Assembly (NCBI GenBank): GCA_021432635.1
Contig: MU270017.1
Span: 434,001 to 498,000 of the forward strand
DNA: 64,000 nucleotides
DNA from: Thozetella sp. PMI_491
Taxonomy: Eukaryota; Ascomycota; Sordariomycetes; Chaetosphaeriales; Chaetosphaeriaceae
Direction of reading: 5' to 3'
The translations under genes and the position numbers were made by a program. The notes beneath the pieces are model-generated. The model had not been told where the DNA came from, made no database searches, and saw only the letters and a list, made by a program, of their open reading frames with translations. Positions 11,738 through 23,617 of the stretch are shown in pieces (the stretch's first letter is position 1; each line of letters begins with the position of its first letter).

Positions 11738-12995
11738 GCGAGCCCGAGCCGGAGGTTCTGGGCGCATAGACGAGATGCCGGCTAGGCGGCCCAGAGGCGG
11801 ACCAGGCAACCCTCTTTTTGGTTTTAGTTTTTTTTTTCATCCTGCCAGTCTCACACATGCAGGCTTAGGAAGCCAGCTGGCACCCGTTCACTCGGGCGCT
11901 GGTTGCAACAAACAGAGTCGGCGGCGTGTTGCGGTGTGTCCTTTATCGATGCGAGATGCGAGAAGGCCGGGGCTCTGAGTAATACAGTTCAACTGCTCGC
12001 AGTACCCGGGACGTCTGCAGTAACCGGCCAACAAGCGCTCTGAGTAGCGCCCGAGGTAGCGGCTAGGGTATCTTGGGTATTTGGGACATGCTTTTTGTTT
12101 TTGGGATGAAGCCAGGAGGTGTGGACAATGCATTGGCGATCGGATCCTAGGTGGAGACCAGGTACAGGAGGTATGGCACACATCATTAGCTAGTCGAGTC
12201 CGGTGCCATTGGTGCCATTGGTGCCATGGGGCGCTTTGCTTCAATTGAACATGTGTGATTCCACACGCTCTGCTGCAAAATGGGACTAGCAGGGCTATCC
12301 CTCTTGTACACCTCTAACCCGCCTGAATTTCCGAAACAGATCCGCCGAGGGGGGACTCTTAGCAAAGTTGGCACATGCGGGAGCCACGACGCCTTTCCGC
12401 TCCTGGCTGACCCGCGCCCCGACCAGCGCACCTGGAGCGGTCTTGGCTCCCAAACGTATACGGTTTACGGTTTGGTCCAGTCCAGCCAGTAGGTATTGCC
12501 GGCCGGTACCTTTTCGCAAGTACCGTAAAGCTGCAGCCAAACAGATGCCTCGACGGCCGTCCTTGGCTGCCCGCCCTCCTTCCTTGGTCCAGAGGTTACA
12601 CGGAGGGATCAACACACATACTAAGAGGCGTTTGCGCCAAAGCTACTTCAACCAACACAGGTGAGCTTCTATCTGCCTGCATTGCCTTTCAGCTCCCCTT
12701 GGCCCCCCCCCTTCCACGCCTCCACGCGCACAAGATCGCACGCATCGCGGGGTCGCTGCTCCCTTGCTCGCAATATTTATACACCTCGTCGATGCCGAAG
12801 CGAGAGTAAGGCGCGCAGGAAAACAACGCTGCACCGGCCCCCTCTACCCTCTTCGCATCCACCTCGTGAGACCAAGTAGGGCTTTGCGCATCCCGCTAGC
12901 GCTTCGCGCCAGCCTCTCCACTGGTTAAACCCTCTCTCCCTCTCTCTATCTCTCCATCTCGCGGGCGCGCAATTCCCGTTCGGGTTGGGAGCATC
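11738..12995. other. Intergenic with a 9-bp tandem repeat and CT-rich leader
   Basis: A T-run near 11830 probably lies in the GH71 3' UTR. A perfect three-copy GGTGCCATT repeat is at 12202-12228. A long CT-rich tract at 12930-12962 precedes the next ATG and is a likely transcription-start region. No further gene is seen. Confidence 0.5.
12202..12228 (+). repeat. 9-bp tandem repeat, three copies
   Basis: GGTGCCATT is repeated head to tail three times, the last copy diverging at its final bases. It lies in intergenic DNA. Confidence 0.8.
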
Positions 12996-13421
12996 ATGGC
13001 TCCTCCCCCGCCGACCCACGCCACCGCGCACGGCGGCACCACCTCTGTTGCTTCATCCACCGCAGCACCCGCGCGCATCTTCATTGTCCAGCGCGGGACT
13101 GCTTTCTACCAGTCGTTCGACGACAAGTTCATTGAGATCGTCGGCGTGTTCGCCTCTCTCAAGGACGCCAACGCGGCCGTTCGCCTCTGCCGCAGGGAGT
13201 TCATGGCCGAGTTTGGCATCGCAGAGCCTGGCTCAGAGGAGGCTGATGACTTCGCCGGCTTTCGGGTCGAGGACCACGGCGATGAGTACGACGGGACACC
13301 CTCGCTCACGGGCACCTCGGTGGGCTTGTATTGGGAGTTTGACAATGGCACCGGCTGGTATACATGCGGAGTCGAATGCTACGGCGTGATTCCCTCCCTG
13401 GACGAAGGAAAGAAGTCGTAA
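12996..13421 (+). CDS. Hypothetical protein, 141 residues, single exon
   Basis: Function unknown. The frame opens at an ATG in good context (CATCATGGCT) immediately downstream of a CT-rich leader. The first 25 residues are Pro/Thr/Ala-rich and disordered. From residue 27 (ARIFIVQRGTAFYQS) it looks like a compact alpha/beta domain, followed by an acidic middle (EPGSEEADDFAGFRVEDHGDE) and an aromatic C-terminal part (GLYWEFDNGTGWYTCGVECYG) with two close Cys. There is no signal peptide or membrane helix. Codon use and GC-rich third positions resemble the neighbouring real genes, and the frame is uninterrupted. Many ascomycetes carry short proteins of this style beside TOR, but I cannot name a family. 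Confidence 0.7.
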   Translation: MAPPPPTHATAHGGTTSVASSTAAPARIFIVQRGTAFYQSFDDKFIEIVGVFASLKDANAAVRLCRREFMAEFGIAEPGSEEADDFAGFRVEDHGDEYDGTPSLTGTSVGLYWEFDNGTGWYTCGVECYGVIPSLDEGKKS

Positions 13422-13932
13422 GATAGACGTATAGATCTCACACGACCGACCGACTTTGGTGCGGCGGCCGGAATCCCGCGTCCTGTGTGCGCGCACGTTT
13501 TATCGTCTAGCAGCAGCACTTGGTGGAGTGGCACGCGCGGAGAAGGGGGTTTTACGCAAGCCGAGACCGTCATTTACTCCCCTAAATGGGGGGAGCGAGG
13601 TAGCAGCTACTGTAGAAGTGAATATACACTCGAGCACGAAGGCTCATGCCAGATGGACATGGCGATGGTGTTTTGCCATCCATCCTCTGCTGCCGTGGCA
13701 GCTTTCTCTCTAGATCACCCCTGAGGCCCAGACCATCAAGACTCCTTGCAAGAAATGGCCAAACCCACATCACAACTCCAGGTCCCCCAGAGAGGAAATC
13801 AAGAACAAGCGACGCCGCCAACGGTCAAAACGCAAAAAAGGCCAACCAGCCACACCGCATATCCTCCTTCCGGCCCAGCCCTTCTGGCCCCATACCCCTT
13901 CGCCATCCTCTTGCGGAGAAGGCGAGTTGCGC
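13422..13932. other. Convergent 3' intergenic
   Basis: Tail-to-tail spacer between the small gene (+) and TOR (-), probably both 3' UTRs. Nothing else is seen. Confidence 0.5.
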
Positions 13933-16900
13933 CTACCAGAAACTGCACCATCCGATATAGTGCTGGCACAGGTTCTCTAGATTCGTTGCCTCGACGATCA
14001 ATTTGTTGACCTGGTCGACCACGGTGAGCTCCTCGTCGGGTTTGAAGTCACGTCCCGTTAGCTTCTGCTGTACTCGGTCGAGCACCTCGATGGCCCGCGC
14101 ATTCTGTACCTCCGCCACATCGGTGTCACCGTTCACGCCGTTGGCCAGGTGGGCCATCTGTGCAGCCGAAGAGTTGGTGCGAGCCCGGCCGCGGGCCGCC
14201 GGGGGCGCGCGGGCGATGACGTCGTTCGTGGCCACCTGGGCATTGCTGAAGTCGGGCGGGGCGATGGGGCCGTCCAAGATCGAAGGCCGCCGGGCGCGCG
14301 GGCCTTGCGGGCCGCCCATGCCCATCTCGAAATCGGTGCCGGGAGGACTAGCCGCGTTGGCGAGTCTCCAGGTGAGCAAGGGGTCGTGGATGAACTGTGG
14401 GGCGCCGTTAGTTCATGTCTACAGGGGTACCAGCTGCACATTATCAAACTTACAGCTTCGAGAACTGCCATCACACTCTCTTTGTTGTCGCGCAACACCC
14501 GCATTACCTGTTCACAAGTTGTGCGGAAGCTGCCTTCCACATTGCTGACCTCCATGGCATACGTAAGCATGCGAGTGAGCCGGAATGGCACCCGCTCCGG
14601 GTACTTGTCTCGCTTCATGGCAACCTCGAAGCAGTCGCCGAAATCGATGTGGACAATCTTGCCCGTAATCCGGTCGAGCATCAAATTGCTCGGGTGGCGA
14701 TCGCCTAGACCAAGTATGTAGCCCACCATGGACATGACACCCAGGGAACGGGTGTAGTTTGTCCGCCGCTCGAGCCAAGACTCGGAGCTCTTGCTCTTCA
14801 GCCAGAGGACTCGGTACAGGTCCTGCCCGGTGGTGTTGTCCAGCGCATAACCAAACACCTCCACCTTCTGCATCAAGGTCAGGTTGTCGTAGTCGGGAGC
14901 CATCTGGAGCATGATCCTGTGCTCGATATTGAGGAGGATCTTGCGGCTCTCGCGGTAGTCCCGGATCAGTTGATGGACAGTGTCGCTGTTGGGTACCCAG
15001 CCGAACAGACCGCTATTCTGCGAGAGTGGGATGGCAGAGTAGCGTTGGATGCTCAGGTGCCGCTTGTAGCACTCTGAATCGTTGGCCAGAAGAGTGTTGC
15101 ACAACCCAAACAGCTGCATGACACGCTCGTCCTGCCGGATATCCTCCTTGCCTTTGAGGAGGAAGGCGTACAACACGCCGTCACTACCAGTCATCTCCAG
15201 CCTCCTCGGCCGCTGCTTGGAGCTGATGACCGAAAGGTTGGGCTGGAACGACGCGATGCGCACAACGGGCTCGCCGCTGCGGTACATGCCCGGGACGGCT
15301 AGGTCAAGATCCCTTGCCTCGAGCAGTCTCGGCGAGCAATAGGCAAGGGGTAGGTTCGTGATCTGCGGCAGCTGGCGAGTGATGCGCCGGAAGACTTGCT
15401 GGTACAGATCCCACGCCTGGTTGAGGTCGTTGACATCTCTGCTCGACTCATACTGGCGGCACCAGTCGCGAGCCTCCCCGAGATCGCGGCCGAACGTCTG
15501 CACGAATGAGATCTCGCGGAGCGTCTCAGGGCCGCGCTCGAGCTGCCTATGGAGAGGTTCCAGAACGGCGAAGGTGCCCTCGATGTTGTGGTCGTGGAAG
15601 TACAGGCGGGACGCTTCCTCCAAGCCTTCTTGCCAGAGCTCATGCCACAGAACAGCAACGCGGATGAGCTCGTGGCTTACAGTATCGGCCTGCTCTACCA
15701 GCCTGGCACTGTGCTGCCGCATACTATCCATGATTTGGGCGGCAGATCGAGACCGCCGCGTGTTGTCTCCAGACTTCATGGCGACGGTCAAGGGGTAGAC
15801 AAGAGCCTGTGGATGGGCACGCCCGATGTCGGCCAATAGATTGTGGATTGACTGCTGCACCCGCTTGTCCTTCTGGGTGATACGCGCAATCAGCTGAGGG
15901 ATAACCTCGAGCCATGTGTCGACACTGACGCGCGTGAAGCCTTCCGTAACGGCCGCGTTGACCTCGCTTGTACCGCCATGGCCGAGCCAGAGCGTGAGGA
16001 GACGCAGAGTGTCCTGAAGGGAACTACCCGATGCAAGGGCAATGGACTCAAAGAACCCACGGATAGCCGGGACAACGTGCTGGATGATGGCAGGGTCGTT
16101 GTTTCCATGAACCTCCTTCTTGTCCTTGAGCGCCTGGACAACTTCAAAATTGGCTAGAGCCCAAGCGTGCCAAGCTTTATACCAGCGCGGGTTATACTGT
16201 GTTGCCTTGGCATAGCAATTGAGAATGTCATGCTGCTGCGTATGCTGCCAGTTGTCCTTGTTTAGCGCAACCATCCACTCGCCCTGGCGGAGGTAGCACT
16301 TCGCAAGCAGGGTGGTTTGCTCAATGAGATGGCGGTGCGCATTGGGATTCAAGACGCTGGCATCGTCGTAGTTGGGGAAGCCGTACCCGTTGGGCACATC
16401 CATTCCGTTCGGCGCATGCGCAGCCAGCTGCATCCGAGAGCTTTCCACCCGGTGGGCGGTCTCGCTGGTGAACTTTCGAAGGCAGTACAGCGTCTTCTCC
16501 GCCACCCGGAGCTCGGAGTTTTTCACGATAGGGTGCTGGCCGACTTCCCACTGGAATTTCAGGACGGCATACAGGACCGGAGAGGCAATTCGGTTGGGGC
16601 CGGGGCTTCCCACCTGGGGGTCGTGCCAGTAAGGGATGGAGTTCTCGAGTGGATCGTCTGTACCGATCAGCTGTTTGAGCGACTTCTCTGCGAGTCCCAT
16701 CCGCTGAGACTTCCGGCACAAGTTCGCGAACTTGGTCCACATGTGCATGTCCTCAGCCGGAGTCATGACGAGCGCGCGCAGACGGAGCATCCTCTGCCAG
16801 ACATCAACGTTGCGCTGGCAGCCCTTCAGGCGCGACTCCCACGTCTTGCGCAAGGCAGCCTGCTTCTCCGCATCACACTGCTTGTAGAGGATGAGCTCCT

Positions 16901-19900
16901 CCAGCTCAGCAAGCATCTGCACCCGGACCACGACAGGATAGGCTCGGTTGTATGACTCGTTCATGAGGGCTGAGAGTTCCGTGTCAAGACCATCTCTGCC
17001 CTGCTCGACGCAGTTGAGGGCCTCCCTGAACTGGTTGCGATGCAGTGCGAGGATAGCACCGAAGAAAGCGCGATCTGGCGACATGCGTCGCATGGACGAG
17101 AGATAGAGGTCCATGGAGTCCCACTTTCCAGTACCCCAGGCAGCGGTCGTGGCAAGTGGTGCGATACGCCGCTGGACATCTGGTGATGAGTTGGCCCAGG
17201 TCGCACCAGCTAGGTTCGCTAGGGCATCCCACTCGCCCAGTGCATGGTAGCAGCGCATCTTGCCCATGACGACGTCGAGAGGCAGGGGCTGGTCCTCGGG
17301 AAGCTCCTTCTCGCGCTTGTTGTAATAAGTCAGTGCATCTTCCCAGCGCTCCAGTTTCTCGAACCAGCTCTCCCGCAGTTGGATTCCGTCCTTGTACAGC
17401 TGGGCCGTCCGAAGGATACCGAACGCTGCGTCGTACTGCTGCAGCTGGTTATTGATCACGATCAGCGCTTCAGCCGACATGGTGCTCTGGTCCTGCAGGA
17501 ACTCGAGCTCCTTGTAATGCAGCGCTTTGGCGTAGGCATGCGACCTAGCAGCCTCGCGGCCAAGGGTGCGAATGTCAATGGGCAGGGCCTTGTCGTCGTG
17601 CTCCATAAACTCGGCGAGATTCAAGAGCTGTCCAAGGAGATCGGGGGGGACGTTCTCAGACTTCATGGTGTGCTCGATGTTCGCAATCAACTCGTCCTGC
17701 GGAGGGTGAGGGTTAGAGGCTTTGATCCCTGGGCCACCGTACACATGACTCACTTGAAACTGTTCATATAACTCGCTCCAACATGACACGAAGGCCGAGT
17801 TGAACAGTTCTCGTGCGAGGGGCTGGTAACTATTTGCCAGCATCGCACAGGCGCGGAGCGCCAGGTTGGGTGATTCAGACAGCAGCGTGGTGCTAAACTT
17901 GCGGAACCATTCGTGCCAGTCGTCTCTCGTCGACTTGCCCTTGGTCTCCCAAGCCTGCTTCAGGTGCATCGGGTTAAGATCCTGCTTCTTGCCGGATGTG
18001 ATCTCGGTGAGCGGGATATCCTTCTGGTCGTCAACAAACCGTGCCGAGAGATCCTGCGGGATGACTTCGCCCTTCTTCAGCTTCGCGACAGCCTGCTCAT
18101 ACTTGACGCTAGCGACTGTGGTATTCTGCAGTGCGCGGTTAACAGTGCGCTCGAAGTGGATGTAGTCCTGGCCGAGCTGTTGCATCAGTGCACACAAGCA
18201 GTCCAGGGCAGCCTGCCGCAGGCTCGGCTCTCCACTGCTGATGACCCGGGTCAGCGGGTGGATGATCTTGCTGGCATGGTCGTTCAGGTTGACCATGCTG
18301 GAGAGCTTCGCAACCGTATCTATGGCAGACTTGCGCATGAATGTTGGCTGTCCCTGGCTGTCGACAACTCGCACGATGACTGGAATGATTAGATGCATGT
18401 ATTCCTCTCCGCTCGAACCGAAGACGAGGAAAGCATGCAGGATCCGCTCGGAAGTCTGCCTTTTAGTGCTGATGTCTTTCTCAAACGCTGCGAGCATCAA
18501 GGGGAGGAGACTAGCAAGATAGACCTTGAACTCTCCTTCGAGAGAGCGAGCAATGGACTCGATCAGGGCCAGAATGGTCCACTGCAGATTGGCTGAATTG
18601 TCCCAGTATTCCTCGAGCACGACGATGATATCCTTCAAGAAGACTCGGATGTGTTGGCGCACAATGCCGACCAGGCGACCTAGATGGTTGAAGTAAAACT
18701 CGAGGCGATTCTGCGGCGAGCTTCGAATGACACCGAGGAAAGCTGGGACAACCCGATCGAGGAACTGGACGCACTTAAGGCCCATGGTCGTGAAGATTTG
18801 CATGATCGCGTCTACTACGCTCCCGTGCCACTGGACGAGGGAGGAGTCTTGAAGGATGTGGAGGAGAGCATTGATGACGACAGTCGGGTAATATTCTTCT
18901 TGGGAGGGAGTAATGCCGCTCATCATGAGGGAGACATCGGTCAGTTGGGTAGCTTCGGGTCGCCGCTGCGACTCGGGGAGCCGCTCTTCGACCTGCTGTT
19001 TTTTGGTTAGGATCTTCTTCTGATTGTCATGCTGGTTGTCAAAACGAGCAAAGGGGTGGGGGATTCTGAGGCTAAAGTCGTCAAACTCTCCATCGTCATC
19101 CGAATCTGGATGCTCAGGAGTATAGGACAGCTCATCCTCTAGAATGGGGATAGGAAGGTTGTGAATGAGTACCTGGTATCTGTACGGATCCAGCGCCCCG
19201 AGTATGCCCAAGACCTTGATCGTCTCCCGTCGTAGGGAGCCTTGCGGTTGCTCCGTCCGGATGATCGACTGCAGGTTCTCCATCAGGAGGGGGTATTCGA
19301 GGTACGGCTTAATGACATAGCCGGCATGGCTGGACAGCTCGCCGAGGGTGCGCAGGGCTGCCTCCCGCTTGACGGGGGCGCTCAAGTCGCTGATCGCGTC
19401 CATGATGATCGGCATGAGCTTGTCCTTGTAAGTAAGCATCTTCTCGCCGCCAACCGTCGACAGGGCCCCAATGGCTTGGAGGATCGTGGCCGCGACGTTC
19501 GGGTTCGGATCGCGCGCCTTCGGGAGGAGGACGGCTGCGATAGGGTCGACGTAATGCGAGACGAGTTCCTGAGCATTGTGAGTAATTAAGCTCAGCAGCT
19601 TTGCGCTCTCCTCCTTGCTCCTCGGCACATCTGTGTACTCGAGTTCTGTCAACAGCTGGATAATGATTTTGCGTAGTTGGGGGGTGATGTAGGCCGAGTT
19701 ATAAGTAGCCAGACGCCCAACGATCGAGATGGCTACTTCCCGAACGGTAAACTGCTCATCTTGAAGTGCAAAGAAGAGCTTCTTGATATTCTCCGTCTTG
19801 GCGAGGTGCATGTCAAACCGCTCGTCTAAGGCGGCAAGCACTGTCTGCCGGATCTTGGGCTCGGGATCAGAGATGCCGAGCTCGATAAGTTTCTCAATCA

Positions 19901-21760
19901 CATCGGCAACGACCTGGAGCGCATGCTGGCTGGTCTGGTTCACGATGGGATCCCGGACGTAGAGCTGGCAGCAGGTGAGCGCAGCAGCTTCGCGTATCTC
20001 TGGATCGTCATCTTCGACATATTTGATGGCAACATCGCGTACAAACTCGTTGAGGACGTGGCCTGCATTGTCCGTTAACACCAACCCGCTGCCTGGGAAG
20101 CTAGATCTTAAAGAGCAGCAAGTAGCATACCTGAAAAGTCAAAGCTGCCGAGAGTGTTCAGCGCCAGCTTGATCTCGGCTTTGCCCCGTTCATGTGCCGT
20201 TGGATCCTTCGGGTCTTTGGGTGTGACAGGGATCGAGGAGAGAGTGTTTGGGTGAGGGGCACCAAGAGGTCGGAACGGCTCGCCACACAATACTTTACTG
20301 AGCATGTCAAGAAGTCGTTCTTGAATTGTGCTCTTGATAGGAGGAATATAGAACGCCATGTCCACCAGGGCCTGCGTGAGCTTGGGCGTCAGCTCGCAGG
20401 CGAAGATTGGGTCGAGGAGTGCCTCCATGTATTTGCTCAGCGTCTGTCCCACAGCGACTGCGAGTCGGCTAATACACTCAAAGACAGGGTCGACTAAGCC
20501 TTTCTTCCGTGACTGCAGACTGAGGCCCTCTCGGACATAGATCAACACACTGTCAAGGTATGGCGAGATGGAGCTCTTGACAGCGTTGGCAATGTTGCCA
20601 ATGGCAAGGAAGGCATCGTTGCGCTCCTTCTCCTTTTTCAACATGCTGGATAGGTACACCATGTAATTGTGGAGGTGGGTAACGGCGAACTCGGTAGGGG
20701 CGTAGTTGGCCAGGTCCGGGATGAGCAAGACAACCGTCTTCCGGATGCCTGGGTCTCGATGATCCCGGTAACGATAGACAGTCTCGCAGGTATTCTGGTA
20801 ATGCGCCTGCATGTACATGCCGCCTTGTTGGAGGAGCTCTTTTAGGACCAGGAGGGATGCGTGGATGTACTCGACAGTGCCATTCTTGAGGCCCCGGATG
20901 GCTTCGTTGTACATCTTATCCATCCAGTCCTGCCGGAGGCTCTGGTCGCGCTCCCGGATGATCTGGAAGCACGCGCTTACCGTCTCACTCGATGTCGATC
21001 GAATCAAGAGACGCTGGTCGCGCAAGCCAACCCAGATCTGGTCAAAGATCAGGTTCACATAGTTGTAGATCATGGTCGGGGCATTCTTGGCGAGCTCCCT
21101 CAGGATCAGAACCGCGCTGTATCTTCGCTCTTCGACCCGGTCAGACTGGAGCCACTCGAGCGCCGTTGCGACCTCGGACTGCACCAGATCCGACACCATA
21201 GACCCTCCAGGTTTGACCAGCTTGCCCATAACAGTGGCGGCCACCTGCATAGGTACCGTGTCCTTTCCCTTTAATATCACATTTAGATGCTGTACAAATC
21301 TAGTGTACTTATGCTCGAGTTGCATGCCATCGAAATCTGCGAGGGAGTCGAGGATATAGACACCGGCCAATCGTTCGAATGTGTCGGCTCCGTTGATGAG
21401 GACCACGGTGCGCGACGTCACCATATTCCAGAACTGCTGGAACGACTCATTGCTCATCTCTGGATTCGCACAGGTTAGGACGTAGTCTCGCTGGTGACCC
21501 GTAGGGAGAAGGACTGACCCTGCTTGGCAACAACGACCAGGTTGCCAATCTGTCGCCCTATCCGTTGCCTTTGATCTTCGCCAATAGTTCTGTGAAATTC
21601 GTCAGCAAGATAGTCCAAGGGAAACCTCAAAATCAATAGCGCAAGAAAAGCAGCCCGTCGTGAAAGAGAGTCGGGCTCGATGATGGGCGACGTACCGACT
21701 CCTGATGTCTCGGAGGAACTGCTCCAGCGTGGAGACGGTATAATCTCGTTGGAGCGCCAT
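13933..21760 (-). CDS. tor1: TOR phosphatidylinositol-kinase-related protein kinase
   Basis: Ser/Thr kinase of the TOR complexes, controlling growth, translation and autophagy at vacuole/endomembranes. Exons, in transcript order: 21696-21760, 21519-21589, 20131-21459, 17754-20062, 14454-17696 and 13933-14394, about 2,492 residues in all. It starts [24 protein letters not shown] repeats fill roughly residues 1-1250, then come the FAT domain, an FRB domain near 1935-2035 ([16 protein letters not shown], keeping the Ser linked to rapamycin sensitivity, and DLNQAWDLY), and a kinase domain near 2060-2330 with the catalytic [12 protein letters not shown] and [11 protein letters not shown]. The C-terminal FATC ends in [11 protein letters not shown]. 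Two splice choices rest on homology: acceptor 20063, giving [13 protein letters not shown], rather than the 38-bp alternative at 20093; and an in-frame 57-bp intron at 17697-17753 with a CTAAC branch site. All key kinase residues look intact. Confidence 0.97.
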
Positions 21761-22469
21761 TTTAATGCGCCTTTATCGCGGCCGATGAGGTGTTCAACGC
21801 GTGTTGCATTCGATTGTAAGCTCGTCGGCGTGGCGCGAATTGTCGTTGCCCATAGTCGATCGGTCACAAGGGGCAACCGACAAACTGAGGGGAGGGCCCA
21901 CGCGACGAGCGCCGGGGAGATCGAAACCAAAGTCGATGAAGATGGACTTTGTGATTCTTCGTGATGTCGAAAGGAGTGAGGGCTTGTATGGGGACGATCG
22001 CGAATTGGAAGAAAAGCTGGGCCGAGTAAGGCTCTGCAGAGCACTCTTGTGCTGTTTGAGGAAGTTGCGGGCTGCAGGTGACGGCAACGTGAAGCTCTGC
22101 GACTGGAAGGGGATCACCTGCGGCACACAGTGTGAACAGGAGCTCAAGTGGCAAAGACTAGGCGCAGGTGTTACGCCTCGCACTGGGGCCTTCGGCCTTT
22201 CAATGCAACAAGGGGGGCCGAGGTCAATCTTATCGGTTTTGCCGAGCATTTACCACATCGCCCCTGCCCCGGCCGCTTCAACATTGCTGCGACTGTCTCT
22301 CCTCGCCCTCTTTCTTCATTCTCGACCATTCTCGCCCATTATCACGAGATAGCAGCCCGGATAGCAAGCCTTCTTTCTTTTCCAACCCCATATTCATACT
22401 CTTGCCACGGCCCACAGTACATATCCGCATTCCAACCCCACCCCGCCTCTCCCCCGCCAAATATTCATC
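21761..22469. promoter_or_regulatory. Bidirectional promoter region, TOR / Rtf2
   Basis: This 709-bp head-to-head spacer separates TOR (-) and Rtf2 (+). It ends in a long pyrimidine-rich tract (about 22290-22460) before the Rtf2 ATG. No TATA box stands out, as usual for housekeeping genes. Confidence 0.5.
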
Positions 22470-23285
22470 ATGGGCAACGACGGCGGCTCCATCCCCACCC
22501 GCCGCGAGCTTGTCAAGTCTGCGGCGCGGAACCCAACGGTCAGCGAACTCAAAGCCACTGCGCTCGAATCTCTTAGTCATTCTTGGGCGCACGATCCCCT
22601 TAACTCGGAGCCCCTCGACATGGAGAACCTCGTGTCCGACTGGCAGGGCCGGCTTTACAATTACGAGACGATCCTGAAGGCGCTTATGCCAAGTGACGAA
22701 GCAGACGAGGGCGCCGACACGCCTGGCGCACACGAGCTCACATTCAGTGCTACAGGGATCAAGTCGCTCAGGGATGTCGTCAAGCTCAAGCTGAAGCGAT
22801 ACGCGCCGCCGGGCTCCAAGGAGAAGGAAATCTGGGCATGCCCGGTCTCACTCAAAGAGCTAGGGCCTTCGACCAAGTCCGTATACGTCGTGCCCTGCGG
22901 CCATGTGTTCGCTGAGGTCGCCATGAAGCAGATCCAAGAGGAGTTGTGTCCGGAGTGCAGCGAGCCCTTCCAATCGAGCGATGTCATCCCGATATTGCCA
23001 ACTGAGAAGACCGAGATCGAGAGGCTGGCCAAGAGGCTGGAGGCTTTGCGGGCAAAAGGCCTAGCGCATACACTCAAGAAGGATAAAAGTGCGAGTAAGA
23101 AAAAGCGGAAGGCTGACGATCCCGAGAAGAACGGCAATGGCGCGTCGGAGAGAGCACCGCCGCCCAAAGCGAGCAAGAAAGATGCCCCAACCATCAACAA
23201 TGCATTCGCAGCCTCTTTAACCGCCAAGGTGCTTGCCGAGCAGGAAGAGAGGAATAAGCGAAGGAAACTAGCGGCAGCAAGCTAG
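22470..23285 (+). CDS. rtf2: Rtf2 RING-finger protein (replication termination factor 2 family)
   Basis: A nuclear protein that, in fission yeast, acts at site-specific replication barriers and in splicing. This is a single exon of 271 residues beginning MGNDGGSIPTRRELVK, the conserved Rtf2 N-terminus. The central C2HC2-like RING is visible: WACPVSLKEL near residues 127-136, VPCGHVFAE near 149-157, and CPECSEPF near 168-175. The region FSATGIKSLRDVVKLKLKRY precedes it. The C-terminal third is Lys-rich and disordered (KKDKSASKKKRKADDPEKNG), consistent with nuclear targeting. Length and order match the family. It diverges from TOR and converges on glucosidase II beta. Nothing is missing or broken. 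Confidence 0.95.
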   Translation: MGNDGGSIPTRRELVKSAARNPTVSELKATALESLSHSWAHDPLNSEPLDMENLVSDWQGRLYNYETILKALMPSDEADEGADTPGAHELTFSATGIKSLRDVVKLKLKRYAPPGSKEKEIWACPVSLKELGPSTKSVYVVPCGHVFAEVAMKQIQEELCPECSEPFQSSDVIPILPTEKTEIERLAKRLEALRAKGLAHTLKKDKSASKKKRKADDPEKNGNGASERAPPPKASKKDAPTINNAFAASLTAKVLAEQEERNKRRKLAAAS

Positions 23286-23617
23286 GGCGAGCGCTAGAAT
23301 GTGTGATAGGGTGTATATAAAAGACAGCTATGATACCAAGCGTAGAGCCATAGTGGCCTGCCTACTTTTCGCTTTCTACATGCTTGAACACAGTCCCGTA
23401 CATAGAATGCTCCCTTTCCCGCACTGGAAACGGACTCTTGCCCGTGGCCAAAAGCACACCAGATACTCCCGGTCCCCATTCCCAACCGGATCGTCCGTCA
23501 GCCACCCGCAAGACACAGTAGGTCGGATAAGGTCCGTGGCAGGATAGGCTCAAGACAGCAGCCAAGACCGCAAGATTAGGCAACCATCCAATGGACGATG
23601 CTCTTATAGGCACCATG
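23286..23617. other. Convergent 3' intergenic
   Basis: Short tail-to-tail spacer between Rtf2 (+) and glucosidase II beta (-). I see only probable 3' UTR sequence. Confidence 0.5.

Noticed and set aside
15358-16955. Long plus-strand frames across the TOR gene (146 and 212 codons)
   Set aside because: They are antisense shadows of the TOR exon without motifs or splice support.
20093-20130. 38-bp intron alternative in TOR (acceptor CCCAG at 20093)
   Set aside because: It keeps frame but is unusually short and inserts ten residues into [13 protein letters not shown], which the 68-bp intron with an AAC branch region restores exactly.
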